A stretch of 64,000 nt of DNA. It comes from Diphasiastrum complanatum (lineage: Eukaryota; Streptophyta; Lycopodiopsida; Lycopodiales; Lycopodiaceae). The notes beneath the pieces are model-generated. The model saw only the letters and a program-made list of their open reading frames with translations. It was not told the origin of the DNA and ran no database searches. Below, piece after piece: positions 28,401-39,113 of this stretch. The position numbers and the translations under genes are program-made. The stretch's first letter is position 1; the number at the start of each line of letters is the position of its first letter. The stretch spans positions 59,232,865 to 59,296,864 of the forward strand of contig CM055095.1 of NCBI GenBank assembly GCA_029204225.1, read 5' to 3'.

Positions 28401-31400
28401 GTACTGGCCAGTGGTTCATAAAAAATGGCAAGACGCAAAGCATTTACCAGTTAACATGAGGTAAGTACTTGAACACAATGAATGTGTAGAGCCTTATCAT
28501 CAATTCTGCTAGTTGGACTTTGATAGTTTTGATGAATGTGCAATAGCAAAATGCAAAGTATTGCTGACACATCTTCATGTTTCTAAATGTAATATTGTGC
28601 CACGTATTCACTTATACATTATATTATCCAAACCTGAACTTTCAGGTAATTATCAAGCTGATACTGTATAAGGATGACACAGGTTGCAATCATAGAAAGC
28701 TTATTGGATTTGCAGTATTTTTTTTTTTTGCATGAGCAGTTTCAAAGTCATAGATCAGATGCCCTCTTAAAAATGCACAGAAAACCTACTGACCTCTAAT
28801 CTTTTATTTGCAAGATCAAGTTGCTGCTTGACAAGTCTCAGTTGCTCGGTCTGTGTATGGTACCTTTCCTGCACAGATTGAGTTGTAAGTTGTGCTGTCC
28901 ATTGCAGCCGAGTATTGAAGGTAATCAGAAGTTTAAGAAAGATAGCATAACACACAGGCTGTTAGCATGACTGTGAAGTTCACAAACCTCCAAAGCAGCA
29001 GCCTGACTAGTGATAACTTCAATCTCTGCTGCGGATTTTCCAGTGAGCTCTCTAAATCTTGCATTTTCTGTAGTCAAAGCCTGCAACTCAGCCTGAGCTT
29101 TTTCTTTCTCCTCTAATGCACGTTGAAGTTCCCCACGCAATCTTATAAGCTCCTCCTTTATGAAACTCCTTTGTGTTGTCTCAGCCAGCAACGAAGCCTG
29201 CATCCCAGGTCATAAATTCAAAGTTAGCTTCGAATCCCTCCTACCTCAGAGAGAAAAAGCTCTTGCCACAGGGAGTATCATTATAATGTAACTTGTAAAT
29301 GCAAAAAGGAACTCTTTGCAGCCAATTTCAAACTCGCCAAAGCCACTTTTCTAGAATTTGGCGCAGGTGAAATTTTTCCCCTGCAAATTAAAACCTTAAG
29401 CTACATGCAAAAAATAACAAGAAAACTTTTCCGAGCATCAAGAGGAAAAACGGACCAGGATTCCAGTGCAAGAGTCCAAACTTTAGAAGTGTGCAAACAG
29501 ACTAACAAGATCCTGATAAATATGAAAATTCATTGTAAGAATCTTGCCTTCACTGTATCAAGCTGGGTTTGAAGAGCAGAATTATTTCCACGGACAGTAC
29601 CGAGAGTCTCTAGAATAGCAACTTTTTCCTTTTGGGTTCGGGAATTTTCTTCAATGGCTTGTGCAGCATCACTCTGTAACTTACTATTGTATTGTTGTAA
29701 GCTTGTATTGTACTCCTGTAATCGCCTATTTATATCTTGCAGCGTTTCCACCTGTGCAGACAACAAGCTTTTTCCACTCCACTTAATCAAGTATTGAAAC
29801 TCAATCTTGTATCTGATGTTACTTGCCTATACGGAATTTGATAATAGCCATTGATTTAGAAATACACTTCCCTCTTGTCCCTTTTTTTGCTAAAGCAGGA
29901 ATTGATCCTCACCCAGAAAAAATATAAACTATGTAAGCCCTCAAATACGCTAACTCCCATATTTACAAAATACATATTACCCTTCGCGTTTACTAGCGTT
30001 ATAATAACTGTAGACGCCTCTTGTCAAGCTCCGACCAAATGCAGCTGTCATATTGGAGACCCAAAGTCTCTCTGCTGATAAATTCACTCGTTGTCATCGT
30101 ATATCCTAATACAATAATCTAGACTAAACAGGTAGTATACCTGCTGAATTGCACTAGAAGCCTCCTTCCGTAGCTTTTCAGTTTCCTCTAAAAGGTGCAC
30201 ACGCTCGTCTGCAGCTGCACGTAATGCTTCTGAATCTTTTTCATGTCTCAAAAGACCTTCCTGGACAAGATAGCAAAATATATTGGTATACAAACATGAA
30301 CCATTATAGAACTTCTTTTGCAGTTTATAACACTCAACGTAAATTTTGAATTCAAAGATGGATAGTAAAATGGCCAGCCTTTCAAATGAAAAATATGCCT
30401 AGCTTGTTAGCGTTGTAAGCTCCAAAGCATCATTGCATCTACAGGTACATATATGCGAACTTGCCTGTCTTGCTGCCTCACTCTTTGCAGAAATTTCTTC
30501 TAGAACAGAACACCTTTGGTTCACCTCTAATAGTCCAGCCTCCAGCTCATCCTGCTTGACCTTGAATTTTGTCTCTACAATGTCCACGCAGATTTGACAT
30601 CATAACACTATGATGTGGATAATCTCATAGAATACATAGCTCTAGTTTGCTGAAATGAAGCTGAGGATAGGGATTTTAAAAAATAATTTCTTCAAATAGA
30701 AATACATACTGTCCTCCAAGAAAAGTTAAATTCTTGTCTTCTTGGGTTTAATACTCAGATTAGTCACGTCAAGTTCTTTCTGATACTCTGATGCATATAA
30801 CAAAAATATACGGTATACCAGTCTCTTTCCATATCTTCCTCTCTTCTTGCAGTTCAATCTGCTGCTGCTCCTTTTGTAAAATATAAGCACTTTCGACTTG
30901 CAGAAGCTGACGAATGCAGCTTCTCAACTTCTTGATATATTCCATCATCTGATCATTTCTTCCCTGTTCAGTCAAGATAATTTAGCAATAAGGACATTGA
31001 CTGATTATACTTGTGCATACATTATTATCTAGCAAATGACAGTTGAGTTCTATGTATAAACGATGCTCACATCAACAACCTCAATCTAGTCAGTTGTTTA
31101 CATAACTGGCAGCATAACCTCAATCTAGTCAGGAATATTTTGAATCAGAGTTGGATGTTTTGATGCAACAAATCGAATTTAAAAAAATCAACAAATATTA
31201 GTCCTAGCATCCTAAACAATATGTCACCTTCAAATCAAACTTTGCTTTTCCAGTCATCTTCATGTTCAGCAAAGCCTCCACTTCTTCGCTTGCCATTCTA
31301 GTGCCTTCCCAATCCACTTGTCCCAAACATGATAAACTTGGTAGCAGCTCTCCAGTTGAGAAAGGTGCAGTAATTAATTCCTGCTGAGAGTTAACTGCTG

Positions 31401-33727
31401 AAAGAGCTTCACGACCAGAAATTTTCACATCTTGTGCACTGACACAAGGTGTGATTTTTTCTGCAAGCTTTCGCTTCTTAGTTCGTGGGTTCTCATTGTC
31501 ATTCTCCTGCAATAGGTATTTGATTCGATAAGTCAATAACGTCATTGAGTAAAGCTTACAAAAAATTTACATGAACGATCATATCAACAAAAAGAGTTGA
31601 ATACATATTACAACCATAGACACCCGTTCCGAACAATCTGCTTCGGTACATTTCGTTCCGTACGTTCGGGACGGTTCTGTACGTACGGAACGAGCTACAT
31701 TTTTTTTTTTGAGCCTGCTATGCACTCCTGCAGAAAACTCCTGAAAACGGATCTGCCTGTGATCTCACCTCTCAGAACTTTCCTGTGAATTTTTTAATCT
31801 GTGAAATCCTACTCCTGTGGTCCCACAATTTCTAGGAATCATTTGCCTCGCTGATCTACGAATGTGAAAAAAGATTCTGATCTGGCAATAATCTGCCAAC
31901 CCATTAACTGCTGTCATGATTATGAATGTCACATTGGCGATTACTCTGAATGAGGAAATTTTTTCCTCATTGGAGAACCCCATTTCAACTGCAAACTTGT
32001 TGTGATCCCCAATTTCAATCACCTTGCAAGCCATTGCTTTTGTGTTCAGTTTCATTTATCACTAACTTTTTTTTTTAATTTGGAAAAAAACAAAAGAAGT
32101 AATACATCTACATTCTGAAACAAAAAAAAAATGCAGTCACGTTCTGTTTCGAAATGCATTCAAAACGCACAAAATTGGGTCACGTTCTGTTTCGGAATGC
32201 ATTCAAAACGCACAAAATTGGGTCACGTTCTGTTTCGGAATGCATTCAAAACGCCCATTCCGTACATGTTGCGAAACGGAATGGGCATCTATGAAATTTA
32301 CAACATTTGTATAGAAGAAGAAAAGACAAGAAATTAGCCAGCCAGCATTCCTACTCTATGAATCATAGCGACGGCATGTGTACTTTTTTACAATCTACGC
32401 AAGGATCTGACGACTACTGCATGAACATCAATTAAGATCAGTATTGAAAAAATTGGATACTGATGGTGGACGTTAGATTTTCCTGACTGACAGCACTCAA
32501 AAGCATCTTTGTCATTTTTTGTTTACAAAACACCTCTCTGCATTAATCCTCACAGCAAAAGGTTGCTCATCATTTTGGAAAAACTGTCAGCTTGTTCTTG
32601 TGGATAGTAGAATGAGCAAATGAGATAACAGAAACTGCTCTGAAAGTAGATTCCCTAGAGGTAGAAGTCTATCCTCGTGAGCACGAGGCTTTTGATTGAC
32701 AAAGCTTCAAGCTATTTAGGTAGGCAAATGTGCATTTTCTATACTAGAGCTTGCCCAAAACCTATATAACCCAATGAAACTTTGCTGCAAATTTTAGAAT
32801 TAACTTATCGAGAAATTATTTTCATTCTTAGAGTCCCTTAAAGGTTATGAGCCTATCAAATATTGAATGTTCATTTTTTATTTTCACATAAATTAATGAC
32901 TACATATGTCTAGCTAAACGGTTTTATTTGTAGTTTTAAGAAAAAAAAAACTAGGACCAATCTAAACTCTGGTACTAGTCTCTAAAATGGCTCTAAATAA
33001 AGTTGTAACACGGTGCATACAATCATTTAGCCTCATGGAAAACCATTCCCATAATTATATTTTGACATCATCAATAATCTTGAACAAAATCAAAGTGCCC
33101 TAGTCACAAAGTAGGATATTGGTTCTTGCATTAAGTACAGTGAGAATGTGACTATACGTGATAATGGATAAAGCACTTTGGTGAAGTTATTATAAGGTTT
33201 TGTATTAGTATGAGCCTCCTCAAAATACAAGCAACAGAGTTTTGACCCACGAGTGTCAAAAAATCTACTGAGATTTAGCTTAATCAATTTTCTGTTCGGC
33301 TGTTAAAAAAAAATCCCGGAACCAGTGTTCTATAGCCAGAACAAAACAAAAGAGGCAGGAACAATACAGTAACAGACTAGATGCTTGCCTTGAATCGCTC
33401 TTACCTGTAAATTGACAAAAAAGAACAAGGGAAAAAATTCAAAGGTACGAACACAACGCATTCAACGGTTGTTTTTGAGCTAGGTCTTCTGGATTCGACT
33501 TGCCTTGGATCCATCTGTGTTTCTAACACAATTATTGATAATGGAATATACATGACATGCTCCATTTGGTTGGCGAGAAGGAAAAATATTGCCCTTTTAG
33601 TAAACAAACGAAATACGAATATGTTCGGTTTCTAAGTACCAATGCTTGAATATAAAAGGGATCTTACATTGGAAAACGGCCTCTGCGAGCTATCTCGAGC
33701 TCTCGCCAATGCTGAAGAACGCCTCAT
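16485..33727 (-). CDS. Kinesin-14, C-terminal motor, ATK1/KATA-like
   Basis: Minus-end-directed microtubule motor; family members organise spindle poles and the phragmoplast. Exons in order: 33668-33727, 31228-31506, 30819-30963, 30465-30574, 30141-30260, 29548-29751, 28988-29197, 28794-28868, 28009-28155, 27618-27762, 27332-27441, 18276-18437, 17649-17869, 17420-17501, 17067-17171, 16791-16895, 16485-16664. Phases join to 819 aa (ATK1 is ~790). The basic tail includes TKKRKLAEK, a likely nuclear signal. Coiled coil spans about 115-450, the neck/motor starts [14 protein letters not shown] (451-464), P-loop is GQTGSGKT (542-549), switch I NDHSSRSH (671-678), switch II DLAGSE (704-709). Introns after 29548 and 30465 use GC donors (AAG|GCAAGA, CAG|GCAAGT). 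The 8.9 kb intron before the P-loop exon carries a chromovirus in opposite orientation. The first exon (20 aa) is the least certain. No coding defect seen. Confidence 0.93.
17298..17361 (-). repeat. tRNA-like (SINE-type) sequence in a kinesin intron
   Basis: The minus strand reads GGGGTTGGCTCAGTTGG, with a box A match, and later CCAGGTTCGAGCCTCCCC, with a box B match. The ends can pair as GGGG/CCCC. The T arm does not pair properly and the length (~64 nt) is short, so this is a tRNA-derived repeat rather than a functional tRNA. A related copy lies at 52393-52454. Confidence 0.65.
18438..21221. other. Left part of large kinesin intron
   Basis: Intron sequence before the chromovirus. At about 20040-20340 a more GC-rich stretch (with GGAGGGGACATTTGTCCC) looks like old LTR material, but no border, primer site or coding region can be defined. 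Nothing else is supported. Confidence 0.4.
21222..21680 (+). repeat. 5' LTR of the chromovirus, left end missing
   Basis: Matches the 3' LTR from 26043 onward without gaps for 221 bp, then continues alone to GATCA at 21680, a few bases before the primer binding site. Compared with the 3' LTR it lacks the first ~22 bp. Confidence 0.75.
22022..22170 (+). repeat. Three copies of a 23-bp repeat in the chromovirus leader
   Basis: A unit TTGATTGGAGGCTGTCCAGC (then GCCC) occurs at about 22022, 22102 and 22148 with one substitution in the middle copy. The copies sit between the primer binding site and the gag start. Confidence 0.85.
22413..22958 (+). pseudogene. Chromovirus gag, N-terminal part
   Basis: Starts [10 protein letters not shown]. 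It contains an amphipathic segment (residues ~20-60) and the gag core with [18 protein letters not shown] and [12 protein letters not shown], typical of the Retrotrans_gag domain. It ends at two adjacent stops (TGA TAG, 22956-22961) in the same frame as the downstream pol, so the stop pair interrupts a formerly continuous gag-pol frame. Confidence 0.85.
22962..24350 (+). pseudogene. Chromovirus gag end fused to reverse transcriptase and RNase H
   Basis: Continues the gag frame ([16 protein letters not shown]) for ~60 residues and then enters reverse transcriptase at [13 protein letters not shown]. The CCHC zinc knuckle and the aspartic protease normally between them are missing, which implies an internal deletion. 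RT shows [10 protein letters not shown], the [13 protein letters not shown] block and the catalytic YFDDILIYS; RNase H begins near [16 protein letters not shown] and includes [22 protein letters not shown]. The frame is closed by an in-frame TAG at 24348-24350. Confidence 0.9.
24351..25964 (+). pseudogene. Chromovirus integrase and chromodomain
   Basis: Same frame as the RT. It opens with [17 protein letters not shown], then an HHCC zinc domain ([10 protein letters not shown] ... CDFCLRNK). The DDE core follows with D in [11 protein letters not shown] in [11 protein letters not shown] and E in [16 protein letters not shown]-terminal GPY-like region ([12 protein letters not shown]) and a chromodomain ([19 protein letters not shown]) complete it. 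The chromodomain assigns the element to the chromoviruses. Apart from the upstream stop this half is intact. Confidence 0.92.
26021..26263 (+). repeat. 3' LTR of the chromovirus, right end missing
   Basis: Starts TGTTC directly after the polypurine tract and aligns with the 5' LTR from 26043 to 26263. It then stops matching abruptly at GGGGGCC, so the last ~240 bp of the LTR are absent. Confidence 0.8.
31615..32297. mobile_element. Small non-autonomous DNA transposon in kinesin intron 1
   Basis: A 683-bp segment bounded by imperfect inverted ends: CATAGACACCCGTTCCG on the left and, read in reverse, CATAGATGCCCATTCCG near the right. TTACAAC flanks both sides (31608-31614 and 32298-32304), a 7-bp direct repeat that extends to 8 bp with one mismatch, as expected for hAT-like insertion. 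The right inverted arm lies ~4 bp inside the repeat, so the exact end is uncertain. It has no coding capacity and contains three 43-bp repeats. Confidence 0.55.
32137..32254 (+). repeat. 43-bp tandem repeat, 2.7 copies
   Basis: Units at 32137-32179, 32180-32222 and 32223-32254 (partial), beginning TCACGTTCTGTTTCGGAATG. They are almost identical and lie inside the small transposon in kinesin intron 1. Confidence 0.95.
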
Positions 33728-34342
33728 TGTTCAGAACCTCTATTTCAACAGTCCTTGCACTCTTCCATGACACCAAACTTTCTGTCTTAGCCTTTCATAG
33801 CATCCCAATCAGACACATTGTGAAGGATGAGCCCAGGGTTTGATAAGCCGCGACACAGGCGAACTTAGATAGATCAGAGCACCATCAACATGTAACTGGA
33901 TCTCCAGCACGGCTTAAATCACCAAAACGACCACTAGATAGCACTCGTCTTAAGGAAGCAACAAGCAAAACCTGAGCCCGAAACACATAGTTGCATTGAG
34001 AATGTATGAGCAGAAGAAGAATCAGGGCATGCAAGATTTACCAAACCGAAACAAAATTGTCAACACAGACGCTTTAAAACCCATTTCAGAGATGTGGATC
34101 GTCCTCACTCTTCCACCCCAACATGCATACATGATGCGCGCACGCGCTTACATTATTATGCAAACGATCGAGGCTGCTCTCGATGAAGAAGAAGAGGAAG
34201 AAGGGTAGGGAGAAGAGGCTGCTTGGCAGAAAGGAAGAAGAGAGAAAACGAGAGAGAGGAGAGAAGGGGGGATTTCAAAATAGAGGGCGGGAGAAAAGAG
34301 GACCCATTGTTCGGGGCTGAAATTTAATAAGTCTTTCTTTTT
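33728..34342 (-). promoter_or_regulatory. Kinesin 5' leader and promoter region
   Basis: Upstream of the kinesin ATG on the minus strand. Around 34170-34280 the minus strand is strongly pyrimidine-rich (CTTCTTCCTCTTCTTCTTC), typical of a plant 5' leader, so transcription probably starts near 34.2-34.3 kb. No TATA box could be assigned with confidence. Confidence 0.35.
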
Positions 34343-34570
34343 TATTGTCACTTACGAGCCATGGGACTGGCCTCAAACGCCTCAAACGGTTTGATGGGGC
34401 CGGGGGGAGCTCACCCTCCGAGGCCATTGCGCCTGGAAAGGGCCTTCGGCACAGGGCAGTATTGTCACTTATGAGCCATGGCACTAGCCTCAAACGCTTT
34501 GATGTGAGCGGGAGGGGGAGGTCACCCTCCGAGGCCATTCGGCCGAGGAAGGGCTTTCGGCTGAGGGTGG
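34343..34570 (+). repeat. Tandem dimer of a ~115-bp repeat
   Basis: Copy 1 is 34343-34460 (118 bp) and copy 2 is 34461-34570 (~110 bp). Both start ATTGTCACTTAYGAGCCATG, share CACCCTCCGAGGCCATT and end in a GGGCTTTCGGC-like stretch, with small indels. Relatively GC-rich compared with the surroundings. Confidence 0.9.
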
Positions 34571-35589
34571 TAGCCGGCGGCAGAATGACCGAGGAGGTGA
34601 CCTTCTGCGGCATGAAAGCTTTTTTTACTTTTTGCTTTCTTCCTTTTTGTCGTGAATTTTGTTTTACATGCACCTTTTGCATCCCGAAAGGTGCATGTGA
34701 AAAATTTTGAGAAAAAAAAAAAAAGAGAAAAGGAGGTGCACAAATTCCACTGTGGGATGCGCATCCTCTTAATTCATGAAAAAGCAAAAAATGACTTTAA
34801 GTGGCTAAGTTATGTGTCCATCACGAGGGCTTTTCACTTTGAGAGGGGCTTTGGCCAAGGCCAAGATCAGCCCAAGGGCACCCGCTTAACCAAGCCCAAG
34901 GCCCTTTACTTGTGTCATGCAAAATACTTTTTATGTTTTTTAAGTCAAAACTTTCACGAGCGTCAAAGAAATTCAAGCAGAAGGTAATATTAGTTCCATT
35001 TAAGGCTAATTCCACTCTCAAGGTAGGACTCAAATACAAAGGAAAGTTGAGCTCTTGGCATTATCGCTAGAGTTGAGCATTTTCAAACTTGTTGCATGGG
35101 GCAAGTCTCGCACTAGAAGCACTTGTCATGTAATAATGACTCGAGTTTGCGACCAACATGGTTTCACATGCATGATGACTTGCTTGGTAAGCGCAAAAGT
35201 GGAAAGAAGATTTTGTTTGGAATTCCACATTGTTATTAGCTCACGGTTTACTTACTACCTTGCAAGTGCACTTATGTTCCTTTTCTTGCTTGATTCTTAA
35301 ACATGTTCTTGTTCTCTTGCAATAGCTTCCTTTGGCGGCAAAAGCTTGTTCCTTGCTTGAGAGATTACCATGCACCTCCCATCTCTCAAACACAAAGTGC
35401 CCCTCTATAAGTAAAATGTGAACTCTCATTACAATATAGTGGGGTTGTTCCATTAGTGAATAGAATGTGACTTTTTATAGACACAAATATAAATAGCAAC
35501 ATTCATTAAATACTTTGATTATGAATGGAATATTAGATTATATTCTTCAAAACATAATAAAAATGATAAGTTTAGGCATCGAAAAAACT
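34571..35589. other. Intergenic repeats, no gene seen
   Basis: Contains a perfect 12-bp inverted repeat with a 9-nt loop (ACATGCACCTTT at 34666-34677, complement at 34687-34698), with imperfect A/T-rich extension. The rest has no recognisable coding sequence or element border. Confidence 0.5.
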
Positions 35590-35599
35590 CGATAGTGAT

Positions 35600-36732
35600 T
35601 TTCCAATAAAACAATTCACACCATCCCACTGGTTGACGGAGCTAAATCCGCAGTTAGTAGGCCCTATAGGTCTAATCCGCACTACGCCCAGCTGATCCAA
35701 GAAGAGTTGAAAAAGCTTATGGATGTGGGATTCATCTACGAGATGGAACACACTTATTGGGTATCACCTATCGTGGTTGTACCTAAGAGAAATGAAAAAC
35801 ATAGAATCTGTGTGGACTACAAGAAGCTGAATGCCTAACCAACAAGGACCATTTTTCCTTACCATTCATGGAAACTGTGTTAGAGAGAATAGCCAGAGCA
35901 GAAGCCTATAGTTTTCTAAATGGGTTTAGTGGCTATAACCAAGTGAAGATAGCACCGGAAGATTAGCACAAAATTGTCTTCTCCACTGAGTGGGAAACAT
36001 ATGCCTACACCATTTGGATTGTAAAACGCTCCCAGCACTTTCCAACGAGTGATGAGTTATGCCTTCAAGGATTTTCTTTGGAAGTTTCTTGAAATATTCA
36101 TGGACAACTTGTGTGTCCACTCCTCTAGAGCCCAACAACATGTAGCTTGCTTAGATAAAGTGTTCATTCAGTGTCGATTATTCGACATATCCCTAAACCT
36201 GGCCAAATGCCAATTTCTAGTCGTGCACGACATAGTGCTAGGCCATGTAGTTTCGAGACATGGTATCGCCACTGACATCGACAAGATTCGCATAATACTT
36301 GCATTGCTTGAACCAAGGAACTATACGTGAAGTGTACATCTTTATGGGGCATTGCAATTATTATCGGAGGTTTGTCATGAACTTCGCTAAGCTAGCCCGC
36401 TTAATCTACCAGATGACTATCCAACTAGAATGGATAGTTGAAGCCATTGAGGCTTTCCACAAACTCAAGAAAGCCTTAGTTACCGCACCAATCCTTCGAC
36501 CTCCTATCTGGACCATAGAATTTCACGTCCACACAGACGTCTCTAACTATGCCATAGGGAGTGTTCTGACGCAACCAGGGGAGTACAAGAAGGGTTATCC
36601 GATCTACTTTGCTAGTAGGCAGTTGATTCCTACGGAGATGAACTATACCACCACCGACCGTGAAGCGCTAGCCATGGTATACAATGTGAGAAATTTCGCC
36701 AATACATGCTAGCCAACCCCTTTGTCTTCTTC
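35600..36732 (+). pseudogene. Ty3/gypsy (OTA/Athila-Tat type) reverse transcriptase, 5' part
   Basis: Decayed RT beginning GAKSAVSRPYRSNPHY, then WVSPIVVVPKRNEKHRICVD, FLNGFSGYNQVKIAPED and, instead of the expected catalytic FMDD, FMDN (second aspartate lost). RNase H follows with HVHTDVSNYAIGSVL and NYTTTDREALAMVYN. Several stops and two frame changes are present. The style of the RT (FMD.. block, TNP/SNP-HY opening) points to the Athila/Tat side of gypsy rather than to chromoviruses. The frame runs straight up to 36732, where a foreign sequence begins; it resumes at 38610. Confidence 0.88.
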
Positions 36733-38604
36733 TGTTAGGGCCATTTTTGACAAGGTATTGGTCCAGCCAAAACGTCCTAAAAGGGTCAAGGGGCCCCACC
36801 TCTAATGGCAGTTTGGCCCTATGTGAGCAATAGAGGATTTGCCACTTCCAACCCTGATGGCCTTCTCTATTGCCCCGTGCTCCCCAACCGATGAGAGTTT
36901 TCCAGGCTCTAAGAGATATGGTTGCAAGGAGGGGGTGCTGTCATTTTTGGTGCAATGATTCACTAGCTTTCTAGGGTTACGGTGGTTCTGTAAAACTTCT
37001 GATCACTAATGTGCGTTAGAATCTTGCTAACATCTCTTTCCCCAGTGAATTCGGCTTACAGTTAGTAAAAATCTCACATGGGCTGGAAACTGACAAATGC
37101 TACCTAGACAAGGTAACAAACAAGCATAAGGGCTTTGGCAAACATCCATCAAGTACTTCTCAATGAAGCATCCTACCACAATAAGGAGTGAATATCCTCA
37201 CTCCACTCTCAATCAAGCATTTGTTAAAATCCTAACAATCTCATCCATACCATTACAAAGTTACAAACATCACTCCTTATTCAGTGAGGTGTTACTAGCA
37301 TCATACAACTAACTACGAATTGGAACTAACCTCAAGCATCCATTCCAACACTAGCATTGAGCAACAAGCATTCATAATAACAAAGGGGAACTAACCAACA
37401 TTGAACTCTCTCAAGCAAACAAGCTCTCCACATTCAACTCCCAAATGTACCAACTCCTAAAAGTACTAACATACAAAAGTCCTAACATTTGAAATACAAG
37501 GAGTTGGCTCCTTCTTATAAGAAAATCCAATGCATCCCCTTCACAATGCCATCTTGCCATTCTTCATGCCCTTCAAGCCCTCTTTGCCATTTGTCCCCAA
37601 CCCATTTGATAGTACACCTAGTGGCCTCCATAAGAGAGTGGGGGAGTGGTGCATTCAAGGCTCTCTTAAAAAAATAGCCAAGATGCCATTTTTGTCAAAG
37701 GCTAGGGAGGCCATTCACGTTTCTCCTTTTGTACACCCTAGAAGGCCAAAATGTCAATGGCTAGTGGGTGTACCTCCCAAATTTTTTAGCCTCCAAGGTG
37801 TTTTGGCATTTAATATCCAAATTTTGGCTAAGGCCCTTTTTCAACCCCTATTTTTAGTAGGCGACCTTCATTTTTCCTTGGGTACCTGTGTTTTTTGCCT
37901 TTCTTCGATTTTTCAAGGACCGTGCACCTACTGCTCATTTTTCTGGATTTTTGGTTTGTTGGGTAACTCCTTGGCCCGCATATTTCGTTAATTGCCCATA
38001 AATTGCCCAAATTTTGTCGTTGGGGTTTTTGTGATTCCTTGACACTGAATCCATATTTTCCGGTTCCGTATTTACCCGAAACTTTTCTTTCTCAATTTTT
38101 TCTTCTGTGGTTGACTTTTTCGGCATTCATGACTAGGGCTCCCACGACAACATGGTTTTCCTGAAAAATACATTGAGTGATCATATATTAGTAAAAATGG
38201 ACTCAGTACATGGTGAGATTTTAGCACGGTCATACCGACTATTTTTTTACAGCTTGCCATTTTTTTGAAAAGCCGTAAAATATTTACTGGCCATTTATAA
38301 GGCCGCAAAATTTGCTCTAGCTTCATTTAGAACGGGATGGGACCCATATCTAGGTTGACTGGCATTTTTGGCTCGGTCTTTACATAATCTGATCACAAAA
38401 TATTTTTGACAGTTTTTTTCGAAAGTCAGTTTCTTACTTTTAAACTGTGTCTAGCCACTTTAGGGGCGGGCTGGGACCCAATTCTACGGCAAGTTTGTGT
38501 CAATTTTTCTCTGATAATCGGGTTTTAGCATGCCGGTTTCTCAGTTATTGTGAACTTGAGCTTCAATATTAGCCCGATTGTCTGTGCGGAAATATCGGCT
38601 AACA
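36733..38604. mobile_element. 1.87-kb LTR-like insertion nested in the gypsy element
   Basis: Starts TGTTAGGG and ends GGCTAACA, so the termini match as TGTTAG/CTAACA. It is flanked by a perfect 5-bp duplication, TCTTC (36728-36732 and 38605-38609). Removing the insert and one TCTTC rejoins the gypsy RNase H frame exactly between the two halves. There is no recognisable gag, pol or primer site inside, so this is best read as a solo LTR of a large-LTR element or a compact non-autonomous LTR element. Confidence 0.85.
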
Positions 38605-38609
38605 TCTTC

Positions 38610-39113
38610 GTAGATCACCAAGCCCTACTATATCTGGTAAATAGACCCTGCACAACCGGGCGAATCACTTGGTGGCTGCTGCTTCTTCAAGAGTTCAACT
38701 TTGAAATCGTCGTTCGCAAAGGACAACAACACTATCTGGCCGATCACCTCTCAAGGATCCGAAATGTTCCCGAGAGTAGAGGGGTTGATGATGAACTCCC
38801 TGACGCCACACTATTCCATGTCGACGTCGTCCCTGAGTGGGCTGCTGACATAGTGGGATATCTTATGTCGGGACGTCCTCCCCCTGAAATGAGCAAAGTA
38901 GAACGACGCATGTTAATCATTAAATCTGTCCCTTTCACATTGATAGAAGGACAATTGTATCGCATTTGTAACGATGGAATTATACGCCGTTGTGTCCTAC
39001 CGCAGGAAGTGTCCCAAGTAGTGAGCATCGCCCACAAAGGAATAGGAGGAGGGCATTTCGCTGCCGAAGCTACCAATAGAAAAGTATTGCAACACGGCCA
39101 GTGGTGCCCCACT
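38610..39113 (+). pseudogene. Gypsy RNase H end and integrase start (continuation)
   Basis: Resumes at VDHQALLYLVNRPCTTGRI, the C-terminal RNase H block, continues with RKGQQHYLADHLSRI (connection domain) and reaches the integrase zinc-binding part (IAHKGIGGGHFAAEAT). At 39113 the homology is cut off by another LTR beginning TGTTGG. This is the same element as 35600-36732. Confidence 0.88.

Noticed and set aside
33401-33607. Alternative kinesin first exon starting [13 protein letters not shown] on the minus strand
   Set aside because: Its good donor at ~33405 leaves the wrong phase for the next exon, whereas the 33727 start joins in frame and gives a basic tail.
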